Shown here in pieces: positions 37,424 through 48,939 of a stretch of 64,000 nucleotides of DNA. The notes beneath the pieces are model-generated. The model made no database searches. It saw only the letters and a list, made by a program, of their open reading frames with translations, and was not told the DNA's origin. The translations under genes and the position numbers were made by a program. This DNA comes from Flavimaricola marinus (lineage in GTDB: Bacteria > Pseudomonadota > Alphaproteobacteria > Rhodobacterales > Rhodobacteraceae), in the NCBI RefSeq assembly GCF_900184895.1, contig NZ_FXZK01000003.1:248001-312000 (forward strand). The letters are read 5' to 3'. Positions within the stretch are counted from its first letter, which is position 1, and each line of letters begins with the position of its first letter.

Positions 37424-37789
37424 TCAGGCGTTGGCTTCGCGGATCTTGTCGGCGGCGGCCTTGTCGAAGGGGACGCCGTTCTGTTCGAACAGCGTGTCCA
37501 GCTCGCCCGAGAGCGTCATCTCGGTGACGATGTCGCAGCCGCCGACGAACTCGCCCTTGACGTAGAGCTGGGGAATGGTCGGCCAGTCGGAGTAGTCCTT
37601 GATCCCTTGGCGGATGTCGGCGTCTTCGAGCACGTTGACGTCGGCAAACTCGATCCCCATGAAGTTGAGAACGCCAGCCACGCGGGAGGAAAACCCGCAT
37701 TGCGGCATCATCTTGGTGCCCTTCATAAAGAGCACGACGTCGTTGGCGGCGACGGTGTCTTTGATTTTGGTTTCGGCGGGGTTTGTCAT
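37424..37789 (-). CDS. grxD: Monothiol glutaredoxin, Grx4 type
   Basis: A 121-residue monothiol glutaredoxin with the CGFS active site (MMPQCGFSSRVAGVLNFMG) and WPTIPQLYVKGEFVGGCDI. Such proteins carry 2Fe-2S clusters and work with BolA-type proteins, one of which is encoded about 300 bases upstream on the same strand, fitting joint function. The ATG at 37789 is given; an ATG five codons earlier (37804) is also possible. Confidence 0.94.
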   Translation of the reverse strand: MTNPAETKIKDTVAANDVVLFMKGTKMMPQCGFSSRVAGVLNFMGIEFADVNVLEDADIRQGIKDYSDWPTIPQLYVKGEFVGGCDIVTEMTLSGELDTLFEQNGVPFDKAAADKIREANA

Positions 37790-37857
37790 TTTGGTCTCTT
37801 CCATTGGGTGAGTGTCCTTTGCGCCAAGATAAGTCGGAGCAGGGCCGAATTCCAGCG

Positions 37858-38079
37858 CTAGTCGTCGTGTTTGGCGGTGCGGGCGCGGGCGGCTCCGAAG
37901 GTGGCGCGGTGCGGGCGTTTTGCAGGTGGCGTGGCGGCTGTGCTGACGACGGTCGCTTTGGCGGGATCGGCTGTGCGCTGTCGTCGTCGGCGTGATCGGC
38001 TGCGGATTGTCGGCACAAGCCCGCCGAGGATCAGCAGGATTGCGATTCCGATCTGGATCAGGAAGGTTGCCGCACTCAC
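37858..38079 (-). CDS. Small membrane protein between bolA and grxD
   Basis: A 73-residue protein with one membrane segment (FLIQIGIAILLILGGLVP) and a very basic tail (RSRSRRRRQR). It starts seven bases after the BolA stop and precedes grxD, so the three are probably cotranscribed. No family recognised. Its tail is low complexity, so it could be a fast-evolving protein. Confidence 0.55.
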   Translation of the reverse strand: MSAATFLIQIGIAILLILGGLVPTIRSRSRRRRQRTADPAKATVVSTAATPPAKRPHRATFGAARARTAKHDD

Positions 38080-38086
38080 GCCTTGC

Positions 38087-38323
38087 TCAGTCGGGGGCTT
38101 TGGTGGTCAGCGCCAATGCGTGCAGGTCGCCGTTGGCGCCGTCCATCTTGCCCTTGAGCGCGGCATAGACGGCCCGTTGCTGTTGCACCCGGTTCTTGCC
38201 CCGAAAGCTCTCGTCGATGACTTCGGCTGCGAAATGCGCGCCGTCATCGCCTTGCACGTTGATTTTCGCGTCGGGAAAACCTTCGCGCAGAAGGTCGTGG
38301 ATTTCTTGGGCGGTGATGGCCAT
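38087..38323 (-). CDS. BolA family protein
   Basis: A 78-residue BolA/IbaG-like protein with the class II-type fold and the conserved DGAHFAAEVIDESFRGKNRVQQQRAVYAAL (only key residues: the invariant His in GAHF and FxGKxRVxQQR). It is expected to form a 2Fe-2S complex with the monothiol glutaredoxin encoded downstream. It follows purL on the same strand, an arrangement common in alphaproteobacteria. Confidence 0.92.
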   Translation of the reverse strand: MAITAQEIHDLLREGFPDAKINVQGDDGAHFAAEVIDESFRGKNRVQQQRAVYAALKGKMDGANGDLHALALTTKAPD

Positions 38324-38454
38324 GATCTCTCCTGTGTGACGCGCAAAAGGTAGGGTTTGGCGCGTCGATCTTCAAGCGGTAATGCCGCCGCCCGTGGCAA
38401 TGGCGGAGCCTCCGGCGGCCGTATTTGGAGCCAAAAGAAGCAACCGGTGTGCGG

Positions 38455-40617
<2,163 letters not shown>

Positions 40618-40727
40618 GGCAAAGCCCCCGCGCGATTTGCTGCGTTCTTATGGCAGGTCTGCCTTGGGGGAAAGGGGGCGTGTGTTTGGCCGGTGCCACG
40701 GGTGGCCGCCGGATGCGGAAATCTGGA

Positions 40728-40943
40728 TCACGAATTGAGGTAGCCGGTCGAGATCGCGACAAAGGCGCCCACGTGGACGACCATAATGGCCCGGTCTTTC
40801 CACATGACACCGACGACGAACCACAATGTGATTCCGACGATAAAGGCAAAAACGTTCCACGGAACGATGTTGAGTCCTGTCAGCCCATATCCCACTAGCT
40901 GCACCGCGGTTGCGATCCATTTCACGACATCGACGCGCTGCAT
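40728..40943 (-). CDS. Small membrane protein (DUF6552-like)
   Basis: A 71-residue protein with two or three membrane segments, VKWIATAVQLVGYGLTGLNI, PWNVFAFIVGITLWFVVG and ..IMVVHVGAFVAIS. It resembles the DUF6552 family recalled from Rhodobacteraceae. The ATG at 40943 has GGAGAA at the right distance. It follows the histidine kinase gene by 29 bases on the same strand and lies upstream of purL. Confidence 0.75.
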   Translation of the reverse strand: MQRVDVVKWIATAVQLVGYGLTGLNIVPWNVFAFIVGITLWFVVGVMWKDRAIMVVHVGAFVAISTGYLNS

Positions 40944-40972
40944 CCGCTTTTCTCCGGTTGGGTCCAGCGGTG

Positions 40973-42370
40973 CTAGCAAGAAACAGGTGGTTTACCAAGC
41001 GCGGCGTCTCTGGCGCTTTGCTCGGCGGCGGGGAGGTAAAGTCGGACCCGGGTGCCCTTGCCGATTTCGCTTTGGATGTCGAGGCTGCCTCCGGACTGTT
41101 CGGCAAAGCCCTTTGCGACGGAGAGGCCCAGCCCGGTGGCTTCGCCGAATTTGCGCGTCGTAAAGAACGGCTCGGTGACGCGGGGCAGGTCGGCTGCGGC
41201 GATCCCGGTGCCTTCGTCGTAAATGTCGAGGCGCACGAAATTGCCGGATGGCGGTCCGGTTTCCAGCATGGATGGGCGCCTGGGTTGCTTGGCTATGGCC
41301 GCGTCGAGCATGACCAGCCCGCCGTTCGGCATCGCGTCGCGGGCGTTGATCAGCAATTGGATCAGTGCTGCGTTCAACTGGTTGCGGTCGGCGATCACAG
41401 GGGGCAGATCGGGCTGGACCTCGTAGTGGAATGCGACCTCCGGGCCAAACAATCGCGCCGTGACCAGCCGTAGATCGGCCAGGTATTCGCCGAGATCGAG
41501 GTGGTCGGGCTGCATCCGCGCCTTGCCGGACACGCTGAGCAGTTGCGCCACGAGTTGCGCCCCGCGTTCGGCGGCTTGCCGGGCGGCGGCAATGGCGGCT
41601 TTCTCTTCGGTCTTGCTGCGTGCATTGCTGTAGAGATCGAGATTGCCGAGAAGCGTGGTCAGCAGATTGTTGAAATCGTGGGCAAACCCTCCGGCGAGCC
41701 GGCCGACCGCATCGTGCCCCTTGGCGCTGAGCCCAGCCTTGAGAACCCCGCGCATCTTGTCGCGGTCGCTCATCGCATCAAGAGCGGTGGCGTGGAAGTA
41801 GCTGACCAGAGCGATGGTGATCGTCAGGATCATGCCGTTTTGGACAAGCGGGGCCTCTGCATCGAGCTGAAGCAATCCGATTGCGATCAGGGTGAGGGTA
41901 TTGAGGAGATTGTTGATGCGCTGAAGCTGCGACCCTCGGGGCGTGGCGGTCATGCCGTGAATCAGCTTGCCGACCATGAGGGCAGCGCCCGACAGCATCA
42001 ACACCTGTTCGTGTTGCACCAGAAACCAGAGGATCACCGCCGAGACCAGCACCGACAACAGGGTCTGTCCCAGAATGACGTGCCGATAGATGCGATCCGA
42101 CCAGGTCTGCTTGAGCTGCGCCAGTTTGCGCCGCGTGATCAGCAGCGTCGTGCAATAGACGATGAGCGCCATGAAAGGGGCGGGTTTGGACAGCAGCACC
42201 CAGATCAACAGGGCCGGAATGCCAAGTCCCGCGATTCGGGCGATCACCTCTCTGCGCTGGAGGCTCTCGAACCGGTCGACATAATCTCGCGCTTCCAGAT
42301 CCGGTGCGTCGTTGCCTCGCCTGTTTGCAAGCAAGTACACGTCGCGAAGCTTCGATGTCGGGAAATGCAT
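40973..42370 (-). CDS. Orphan membrane histidine kinase
   Basis: A 465-residue sensor kinase. The N-terminal half has about six membrane segments (residues 40-205) with almost no periplasmic domain; the second half has a dimerisation helix with the phospho-accepting His in GGFAHDFNNLLTTLLGN and a HATPase domain (LINARDAMPNGG, DEGTGIAAADLP, TGLGLSVAKGFAEQSGG). No receiver or regulator gene is adjacent. The start is uncertain: ATG 42370 or 42394; longer frames would run through a terminator hairpin. The signal and partner are unknown. Confidence 0.85.
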   Translation of the reverse strand: MHFPTSKLRDVYLLANRRGNDAPDLEARDYVDRFESLQRREVIARIAGLGIPALLIWVLLSKPAPFMALIVYCTTLLITRRKLAQLKQTWSDRIYRHVILGQTLLSVLVSAVILWFLVQHEQVLMLSGAALMVGKLIHGMTATPRGSQLQRINNLLNTLTLIAIGLLQLDAEAPLVQNGMILTITIALVSYFHATALDAMSDRDKMRGVLKAGLSAKGHDAVGRLAGGFAHDFNNLLTTLLGNLDLYSNARSKTEEKAAIAAARQAAERGAQLVAQLLSVSGKARMQPDHLDLGEYLADLRLVTARLFGPEVAFHYEVQPDLPPVIADRNQLNAALIQLLINARDAMPNGGLVMLDAAIAKQPRRPSMLETGPPSGNFVRLDIYDEGTGIAAADLPRVTEPFFTTRKFGEATGLGLSVAKGFAEQSGGSLDIQSEIGKGTRVRLYLPAAEQSARDAALGKPPVSC

Positions 42371-42431
42371 TAAGGGCGGATCCGGTGGCGGCATTACCAA
42401 TTTGATAAGCCGACAGGATGGCACTGGCCAG

Positions 42432-42457
42432 AAAAAAGCCGGGCACAAAGGCCCGGC
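42432..42457 (-). terminator. Strong rho-independent terminator of a candidate small RNA
   Basis: GCCGGGC / GCCCGGC with a six-base loop, followed on the minus strand by six T residues. It lies upstream of the histidine kinase gene on the same strand and about 150 bases beyond the LysR stop codon, which has its own hairpin. Confidence 0.8.
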
Positions 42458-42510
42458 GAAGTCCAACAGGGAGGTTGAAGATGATGAGCATTGCTGCAGC
42501 ATCTGCTTCG
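42432..42510 (-). ncRNA. Candidate small regulatory RNA with an anti-Shine-Dalgarno loop
   Basis: On the minus strand a promoter-like pair (TTGATC at 42545-42540 and TATTTG at 42522-42517, 17-base spacer) predicts a transcript beginning near 42510. It would contain a short hairpin CAAC-CTCCCT-GTTG (42464-42477) exposing CUCCC, complementary to ribosome-binding sites, and end at the strong terminator 42457-42432, giving about 79 nt. That layout is typical of trans-acting small RNAs in alphaproteobacteria with CCUCC loops. No conservation or expression data were available. Confidence 0.45.
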
Positions 42511-42572
42511 ATTGATCAAATAGGCAGCAGTTTGTGAACGATCAAGACTTAACATGTGAATGGAATAGCAAA

Positions 42573-42598
42573 GCCGCTATGCGCACAGCGCATGGCGG
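42573..42598 (-). terminator. Hairpin downstream of the LysR gene
   Basis: ATGCGC / GCGCAT around a three-base loop, extended by GCC/GGC, followed on the minus strand by TTTGCT, 16 bases after the LysR stop codon. Confidence 0.5.
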
Positions 42599-42613
42599 GG
42601 CCGTCCTTCGATG

Positions 42614-43519
42614 TCAGGCTGCTGCGGCGTCTCTGATCCGGCGGCGGTGGGCGATGATCTCGTCCTGAACGAAATCCCGGAAGACCATGATCCGCTTGGA
42701 CTGCCGCAACTCCTCTGGATAGGCGAGAAACACCGGCACTTCGGAGGATTCGAAATCGGGCAGCACCCGCACCAGCGAGGGGAAATCCTCGACCAGATAG
42801 TCGGGCAGCACGCCGACCCCCAGATCGTTGAGCACCGCTTGCAGCACGCCGAAGTAGTTGTTCACGGTCAGCAGGCTGGGCACATCGTGGGTGAGCAGGT
42901 GGCCGACCAGCGCCCGGCTGGCCTCGACCTGTGGCGATGCCGGGCTGAGCGAGATCAGCCGGTGGCTGCCGATATCCTCGATGGTCTTCATCTCGCCGGC
43001 TTGCTTGATGTAGTTCTCCGACGCGTAGAGCCGCATCCGAAGCGACATCAGCCGTTTGCGGATCAGGTCCGACTGTGACGGCTCCTTCATCCGGATCGCC
43101 ACGTCGGCCTCGCGCATCGGCAGATCGAGCACCCGCTCTTCGAGCATCAGGTCGATCTTGAGCTCGGGATATTTCTCGTAGAGCTTTGGCAGGCGCGGGG
43201 CGAGCCAGAGCGTGCCGAAGCCGATCGTGGTGGTGACGCGCAATTCGCCGAAGGCTTCCTCTTCGCTGTCGCGAATCCGGGCTGCGGCCGCTTCGAGCCG
43301 TTTGTTCATGGCCCGCGTGGCATCGAACAGCAATTCGCCTTGTTCCGTGAGGATCAGGCCGCGCGCGTGCCGGTGGAACAGGGTGGTGTTGAGCGATTCC
43401 TCAAGCCCGCGAATTTGCCGTGAGACAGCCGATTGCGACAGGTGGAGGCTATCCCCTGCGTGCGTCAGGCTGCCGGCGTCTGCCACAGCGTGAAAAATCC
43501 TTAGCTTGTCCCAATCCAT
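42614..43519 (-). CDS. LysR family transcriptional regulator
   Basis: A 301-residue LysR regulator: winged helix-turn-helix WDKLRIFHAVADAGSLTHAG ... LSQSAVSRQIRGLEESL, then a substrate-binding domain. The ATG at 43519 with AAAGG seven bases upstream is preferred over the adjacent GTG. It is divergent from the indolepyruvate oxidoreductase gene across about 158 bases, so it may regulate that gene; very similar regulators sit elsewhere in related genomes, so the link is tentative. Confidence 0.88.
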   Translation of the reverse strand: MDWDKLRIFHAVADAGSLTHAGDSLHLSQSAVSRQIRGLEESLNTTLFHRHARGLILTEQGELLFDATRAMNKRLEAAAARIRDSEEEAFGELRVTTTIGFGTLWLAPRLPKLYEKYPELKIDLMLEERVLDLPMREADVAIRMKEPSQSDLIRKRLMSLRMRLYASENYIKQAGEMKTIEDIGSHRLISLSPASPQVEASRALVGHLLTHDVPSLLTVNNYFGVLQAVLNDLGVGVLPDYLVEDFPSLVRVLPDFESSEVPVFLAYPEELRQSKRIMVFRDFVQDEIIAHRRRIRDAAAA

Positions 43520-43677
43520 CACGTTACCTTTGGTTTACCCGTCCTACTCGTATCATTGTCCTCTTAACCGCCACTTTAGCTGAAAGACAAATGATGATTC
43601 TGCGTTCTTTTCGTTCTTTGGGGTGCACCCGGCGACGTTGTCCTGTTTAGTCCGATGAAATCCAATGGAGGTCAGCG

Positions 43678-46600
43678 GTGAGCCGTCGAGCGGTGAGTCT
43701 ACACGACAAATACGATTTGGCCAAATCGCCAGTGCTGCTGAACGGCACTCAGGCCCTTGTGCGCCTAATGATGATGCAGAAAAGCAGGGATGCTGCTGCC
43801 GGTTTGAACACGGCTGGTCTGGTGACCGGGTATCGCGGATCGCCCCTTGGTGCCGTCGATATGCAGATGCAGCGGGCGGCGAAGCCTTTGGCGGCCCATG
43901 ACGTCACGTTCATGCCCGGCCTGAACGAAGATCTGGCAGCCACCCATCTTTGGGGCGCCCAACAGGCCGAACTGCGCGGCGAAGGCCGTTTCGACGGCGT
44001 ATTCGGCCTTTGGTATGGCAAGGGCCCCGGCGTCGACCGGTCGGGCGATGCGATGCGTCATGCCAATCTGGCCGGAACCTCGCCGCATGGCGGCGTGTTG
44101 ATGGCCCTCGGCGACGACCATACCGGCGAAAGCTCGACGACCTGCCATCAATCGGACTTTGCTTGCGTCGATGCCCAAATCCCGGTGATTTCGCCTGCCG
44201 GAGTGCAGGAGATCCTCGATTTCGGCCTCTATGGTCTGGCGCTCAGCCGCTTTGCAGGCGTTTGGGCGGGGCTGAAGTTGATCAAGGATACTGTCGAGGT
44301 CACGTCCGTCGTCGATGCCCGGCCCGAGCGGATGCAGTTCGTGACGCCAGATTTCGCCCTGCCTGACGACGGGCTGAACATCCGGCTCGGCGATCATTGG
44401 GTTGCCCAAGAACACCGTCTGGTCAATTTCAAGCGTCAGGCCGCGCAGGCCTTTGCCCGCGCCAACGGCATCGATCGTCGGGTCTGGGGTAAGCCGGGGG
44501 CGAGGATCGGCTTTGTCGCGGCCGGCAAGAACTGGCTCGATCTGGTCCATGCCCTGCAATTGCTGGGTCTGGACGGGCCGAGCGCGGAGCGGGCGGGGAT
44601 CACCACTTACAAGATCGGCCAGACCTGGCCGCTGGACGCGTTGAGCCTGCTGGAGTGGGCCGAGGGCCTCGATCTGATCGTCGTCGTGGAGGAAAAGCGC
44701 AAGCTGATCGAGCCCCAGATCAAAGAGGCGCTATTCGACGAGCGCCGCCAGACCCGCGTCATGGGCGGCAGGCGCGGCGGCATCGGTGCGCCGGTGCTGT
44801 TTCACGAGGAAATGTCGCTGGAGCCCGTGGCGATCGCCGAAAAGCTGGGCGAGATCCTGATGCAAGAGGGCCGTGGTGGCGCCGCGCTGCCCGAGGCCCT
44901 GGCCCGCATCAAGGACGCCCGCCGCGCCGACAACGCGCCGGAACTGGCCAGCCGTTTGCCCTATTTCTGCGCCGGTTGCCCGCACAACACCTCGACCAAG
45001 GTTCCTGACGGTGCCCGCGCCGGGGCGGGGATCGGCTGTCATACGCTGGTGCTTTGGATGGATCGCAACACGTCTGGCTGGACCCATATGGGCGCCGAGG
45101 GGGCGAACTGGGTCGGTGAGGCACCGTTCTCAAAACGCGAGCATGTGTTTCAGAATATCGGCGACGGCACCTATAATCACTCGGGTATGATGGCGATCAG
45201 GTCCGCCGTGATGGCGGGCACGACGATCACCTACAAGATCCTGTTCAACGACGCGGTTGCCCTGACCGGTGGGCAGGGCAACGACGGCGGTCTGGGGCCG
45301 GATCAGATTTGCCGCGAATTGCTGGCGATGGGCGTCGCGCATGTCGCCATGGTGCATGATCCGGCCGAAGATATTGACCTGAGCATCTTTCCCAAGGGGA
45401 TCACGATCTACGAGCGGGATCGGATGCCGGAGGTTCAGGATAGATTGAGTAAAATCAAAGGTGTGTCGGCCATTGTTTACGTGCAGACCTGTGCCGCGGA
45501 GAAGCGTCGCCGTCGCAAGCGCGGCAAATTCCCGGACCCCGACAAGCGGGTTTTCATCAACACCGACGTGTGCGAGGGCTGCGGCGATTGCGGGGTGCAA
45601 TCCAATTGCGTGGCGATCCAGCCGGTCGAGACCGAGTTGGGCCGCAAGCGGGCGATCGATCAATCGAACTGCAACAAGGATTTCTCTTGCATCAAAGGCT
45701 TTTGCCCGTCGTTCGTGACGGTCGAGGGCGGCACCCCGCGCAAGCGCGCGGCTGCCGATTTCGAGCTGCCCGAGGTGCCCGAGCCTGCTTTGCCCAAGAT
45801 CAGTGGGACGTGGAACATGGTCATCACCGGCGTCGGCGGGACGGGTGTCGTGACGGTCGGGGCGACGCTGGCGATGGCCGCCTATCTGGACGGCAAGGGT
45901 GCGTCGATGATGGAGATCTCGGGCCTCGCGCAGAAGGGCGGCTCGGTGCATATTCACTGTCGTGTGGCCGAGAAACCCGAAGATATTCAAGCGGTTCGCG
46001 TCGCAACCGGAGAGGCCGACGCGGTGCTGGGCTGTGATCTTGTCACCAGTGCCGGGGCCAAGACGGTGGGCCTCATGGCGACCGGGCGCACAGGGGCGGT
46101 CGTCAACAACCATGTGACCGTGACCGGGGCGTTCACACGCGATACCGAGTTTCGGATACCGGACGATCAGCTGATCGTCGCATTGGAGGCGCGCCTGCGC
46201 GAACGGGTGGATTTCTTTGACGCCACCGCCTTGGCCGAGGCGCTGTTGGGCGACACGATCTATGCCAACTCGATGGTGCTGGGCGCGTCTTGGCAGCGTG
46301 GGTTGATCCCCATCGGACGCGAGGCGATCCTGGAGGCGATTGCGCTGAACGGCGCCGCCGTCGCGCAGAACCAACGCGCCTTCGAGCTGGGCCGCTGGGC
46401 AATCGAGCAACCAGCCGAGGCGGCAAAGGTGGTCGGTTCAAAAGTGCTAGATAAGCCAATGACGTTGCAGGAAAAAATTGATTTCCGTGCGGAGCATTTG
46501 GCGGCCAATCAGGGCAAGCGGCTGGCCCGTCGTTATCGTGAGATGGTGGCACGATTTACCGATCCCCGGTTGCGCGAAGCCGTGGCAGAAGGCTATCATA

Positions 46601-47073
46601 AGCTGTTGTCCTACAAGGATGAATATGAAGTGTCGCGATTGCTGCGCCAAAGCCGCGCTCAGGCGGAGGCGGCGTTCGAGGGCGACCTGCGGCTGACCTA
46701 TCATCTGGCCCCGCCGTTGTTCGCCAAGGAAGGCCGCGACGGCCGCCCGATCAAGCGCGGCTTTACGGGGTGGATCGAGCGGGCCTATCCGTGGCTGGCG
46801 CGCGCCAAAGTCTTGCGCGGCACGCCGTTTGATCCGTTTGGCCGCACTGCGGAGCGTCGGATGGAGCGCGCTTTGATCGCGCAATACGAGGCCGATATGG
46901 AAAAGCTGGTGGTGCAGGTCGTGAGTGACGCCGCCGTTGCCTTGGCCCGGTTGCCGCTCGACATCAGGGGCTTTGGCCCGGTCAAGATGGCCAACGCGGC
47001 CAAGGCCGAGAAGCGCCGCGAGGAGTGCTGGGCCGCGATCCGGCAGAGCCCGCTTCAACGTGCGGCGGAGTAA
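43678..47073 (+). CDS. Indolepyruvate ferredoxin oxidoreductase, fused subunits
   Basis: A 1131-residue enzyme that oxidatively decarboxylates arylpyruvates to aryl-acetyl-CoA with ferredoxin as acceptor. The N-terminal pyrimidine domain, TPP-binding part (FCAGCPHNTSTKVPDG), an iron-sulfur binding stretch near residues 632-675 (CEGCGDCGVQSNC ... CIKGFC) and a C-terminal gamma domain (MVITGVGGTGVVTVGATLAM) occur in one chain, replacing separate iorA and iorB. The start is a GTG six bases after GGAGGT. It probably acts in aromatic amino acid breakdown, possibly with the PaaG-like enzyme nearby. Confidence 0.93.
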   Translation: MSRRAVSLHDKYDLAKSPVLLNGTQALVRLMMMQKSRDAAAGLNTAGLVTGYRGSPLGAVDMQMQRAAKPLAAHDVTFMPGLNEDLAATHLWGAQQAELRGEGRFDGVFGLWYGKGPGVDRSGDAMRHANLAGTSPHGGVLMALGDDHTGESSTTCHQSDFACVDAQIPVISPAGVQEILDFGLYGLALSRFAGVWAGLKLIKDTVEVTSVVDARPERMQFVTPDFALPDDGLNIRLGDHWVAQEHRLVNFKRQAAQAFARANGIDRRVWGKPGARIGFVAAGKNWLDLVHALQLLGLDGPSAERAGITTYKIGQTWPLDALSLLEWAEGLDLIVVVEEKRKLIEPQIKEALFDERRQTRVMGGRRGGIGAPVLFHEEMSLEPVAIAEKLGEILMQEGRGGAALPEALARIKDARRADNAPELASRLPYFCAGCPHNTSTKVPDGARAGAGIGCHTLVLWMDRNTSGWTHMGAEGANWVGEAPFSKREHVFQNIGDGTYNHSGMMAIRSAVMAGTTITYKILFNDAVALTGGQGNDGGLGPDQICRELLAMGVAHVAMVHDPAEDIDLSIFPKGITIYERDRMPEVQDRLSKIKGVSAIVYVQTCAAEKRRRRKRGKFPDPDKRVFINTDVCEGCGDCGVQSNCVAIQPVETELGRKRAIDQSNCNKDFSCIKGFCPSFVTVEGGTPRKRAAADFELPEVPEPALPKISGTWNMVITGVGGTGVVTVGATLAMAAYLDGKGASMMEISGLAQKGGSVHIHCRVAEKPEDIQAVRVATGEADAVLGCDLVTSAGAKTVGLMATGRTGAVVNNHVTVTGAFTRDTEFRIPDDQLIVALEARLRERVDFFDATALAEALLGDTIYANSMVLGASWQRGLIPIGREAILEAIALNGAAVAQNQRAFELGRWAIEQPAEAAKVVGSKVLDKPMTLQEKIDFRAEHLAANQGKRLARRYREMVARFTDPRLREAVAEGYHKLLSYKDEYEVSRLLRQSRAQAEAAFEGDLRLTYHLAPPLFAKEGRDGRPIKRGFTGWIERAYPWLARAKVLRGTPFDPFGRTAERRMERALIAQYEADMEKLVVQVVSDAAVALARLPLDIRGFGPVKMANAAKAEKRREECWAAIRQSPLQRAAE

Positions 47074-47166
47074 TCGGCCTTGTCGTCATCATTTCGTCAT
47101 CCGGGATAGCTATTCTGCCGGGGGCAGATTAGCTGCCTTGCACGGAACATCGGGATTTGACCCAAC

Positions 47167-48048
47167 ATGGTCACCAAACATATCGCCCGGGATATCACCT
47201 ATGCCAACAGTGCGGCGTCGCGCGGGGGCAGAGTCCTTGTCCGGGCCTTGGAGAACGCGACGGGCCGGTTGACCCTGATCCGCAAGGCGCGCGGCTATGA
47301 CGCCGAGGTCGCTTCGGGCCGCCTGTTCTGGGATGTGATCTGCGAACGCTACGGCCTGAACCTCGCGCTTGCGGGCGGATCGCTGGAGTCGATCCCTACG
47401 GAGGGGCCGCTGGTTCTGGTGTCGAACCATCCTTACGGCATTCTGGACGGCCTGATGATGGGCCGCATCCTGTCGGACCGGCGCGGTGGCGATTTCCGTA
47501 TCTTGGCCAATGATGTGTTTTGCAGGTCGCCCGATCTGGCGAAGGTGATCCTGCCGATCAACTTCGACGAGACGAAAGAGGCGGCCCGCATCAACCTTGA
47601 GACCCGCGCCGAGGCGCTGCGCTATCTCGCTCAGGGCGGCGCGGTCGGGGTGTTTCCGGGTGGCACGGTCAGCACCTCGGCGGGCCTGTTCGGCAGACCG
47701 ATGGACCCGCAGTGGCGCAGCTTTACCGCCAAGATGATCGCCCGGTCCGGCGCAACAGTGGTGCCGGTGTTCTTCGAGGGATCGAACAGCCGATTGTTCC
47801 AACTGGCGAGCCATATTCATTCGACCCTGCGCCTTGGCATGTTGATCCGAGAGTTCAAATGCCGCGTCGGCACGGACGTGCGCGTCGTGGTGGGAGAACC
47901 CGTCTCGCCGCTGGCCCTGCAACAACATCGCTCCGACCCCAAAGCGATGATGGATTTCCTCCGCAAATCGACGTATGACCTATCCCCAACCCCGGTCAGA
48001 TCAGACCGGCTGGGGCACGAGTTCGAAGCAAAATACCGGGCCCATTGA
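47167..48048 (+). CDS. Lysophospholipid acyltransferase family protein
   Basis: A 293-residue acyltransferase of the glycerolipid/ornithine-lipid type. The catalytic block is VSNHPYGILDGLMMG, the NHPxGxxD variant, followed by GVFPGGTVST as the second motif. It likely acylates a lysolipid at the inner membrane; the substrate cannot be named. The stop is directly followed by the murI region, whose start lies 21 bases further. Confidence 0.87.
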   Translation: MVTKHIARDITYANSAASRGGRVLVRALENATGRLTLIRKARGYDAEVASGRLFWDVICERYGLNLALAGGSLESIPTEGPLVLVSNHPYGILDGLMMGRILSDRRGGDFRILANDVFCRSPDLAKVILPINFDETKEAARINLETRAEALRYLAQGGAVGVFPGGTVSTSAGLFGRPMDPQWRSFTAKMIARSGATVVPVFFEGSNSRLFQLASHIHSTLRLGMLIREFKCRVGTDVRVVVGEPVSPLALQQHRSDPKAMMDFLRKSTYDLSPTPVRSDRLGHEFEAKYRAH

Positions 48049-48069
48049 ATGGCCCTGAGGGGCGCGATC

Positions 48070-48882
48070 ATGGCAGTGGGCATCTTTGACAGCGGATTGG
48101 GCGGATTGACGGTGCTGGACGCGGTGACGCGCAAGCTGCCGGACCTGCCGTTGGTCTATTTCGGCGACAACGCCAACACGCCGTATGGTGTGCGCACCGC
48201 GGACGACATCTATGATCTGACCGTTGCGGGCACGCAGCGCCTGTTCGATGCGGGCTGCGACCTCGTTCTGCTGGCCTGTAACACCGCCTCTGCGGCCGCC
48301 CTGCGCCGGATGCAGGAGGGCTGGGTGCCCCGTGACAAGCGCGTCTTGGGCGTGTTCGTGCCGCTGATCGAGGCGCTGACGGAGCGGCAGTGGGGCGACA
48401 ACTCTCCGCCGCGCGAGGTGGCCGTGAAGCATGCAGCTCTGTTTGCGACCCCCGCCACGGTCCGCAGCCGGGCCTTTCAGCGCGAGTTGGCGTTCCGCGC
48501 CATCGGTGTCGATGTCGAGGCGCAGGCCTGCGGCGGTGTCGTCGATGCGATCGAGGAAGGCGACATGATCCTCGCCGAGGCGCTCGTTCGCAGCCATGTC
48601 GACGCGCTCTTGCGCAAGATGCCGGAACCGGACGCCGCCGTTCTGGGCTGCACCCATTATCCGCTGATGGAGGAGGTGTTTCAGGACGCCTTGGGCCCCA
48701 ACGTGCGGGTGCTGAGCCAGCCCAACCTCGTGGCCGAGAGCCTTGCCGATTACCTCAGCCGCCGCCCTGAAATGGCTGGGGCCGGCACCGAGAGCCTGTT
48801 CCTGACGACGGGCGACCCTTCCAAGGTTTCCAATCAGGCCACCCGCTTTCTGCGACGAAAGATCGCGTTCCAGGCAGCCTGA
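48070..48882 (+). CDS. murI: Glutamate racemase
   Basis: A 270-residue enzyme producing D-glutamate for peptidoglycan. The two catalytic cysteines are in [10 protein letters not shown] and VLGCTHYPL, and the N-terminal [13 protein letters not shown] is intact. The ATG at 48070 with GAGGGG upstream is preferred to the ATG at 48049, which abuts the previous stop. A small hairpin (GCACC/GGTGC near 48893-48907) separates it from argC. Confidence 0.95.
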   Translation: MAVGIFDSGLGGLTVLDAVTRKLPDLPLVYFGDNANTPYGVRTADDIYDLTVAGTQRLFDAGCDLVLLACNTASAAALRRMQEGWVPRDKRVLGVFVPLIEALTERQWGDNSPPREVAVKHAALFATPATVRSRAFQRELAFRAIGVDVEAQACGGVVDAIEEGDMILAEALVRSHVDALLRKMPEPDAAVLGCTHYPLMEEVFQDALGPNVRVLSQPNLVAESLADYLSRRPEMAGAGTESLFLTTGDPSKVSNQATRFLRRKIAFQAA

Positions 48883-48939
48883 GTGATACATTGCACCAAA
48901 GCGGTGCGCTTCCTACATACCTCCTGACAGGAGACTACC

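Noticed and set aside
43564-43578. TTAA-N7-TTTA as a third CtrA site between the LysR and indolepyruvate oxidoreductase genes
   Set aside because: It lacks the TTAAC half and the flanking ACC/TTCGTT bases shared by the two better sites, and is likely by chance in a divergent promoter.
45130-46410. Minus-strand frame of 426 codons inside the indolepyruvate oxidoreductase gene
   Set aside because: Antisense to well-conserved catalytic and iron-sulfur motifs and without any recognisable motif of its own.
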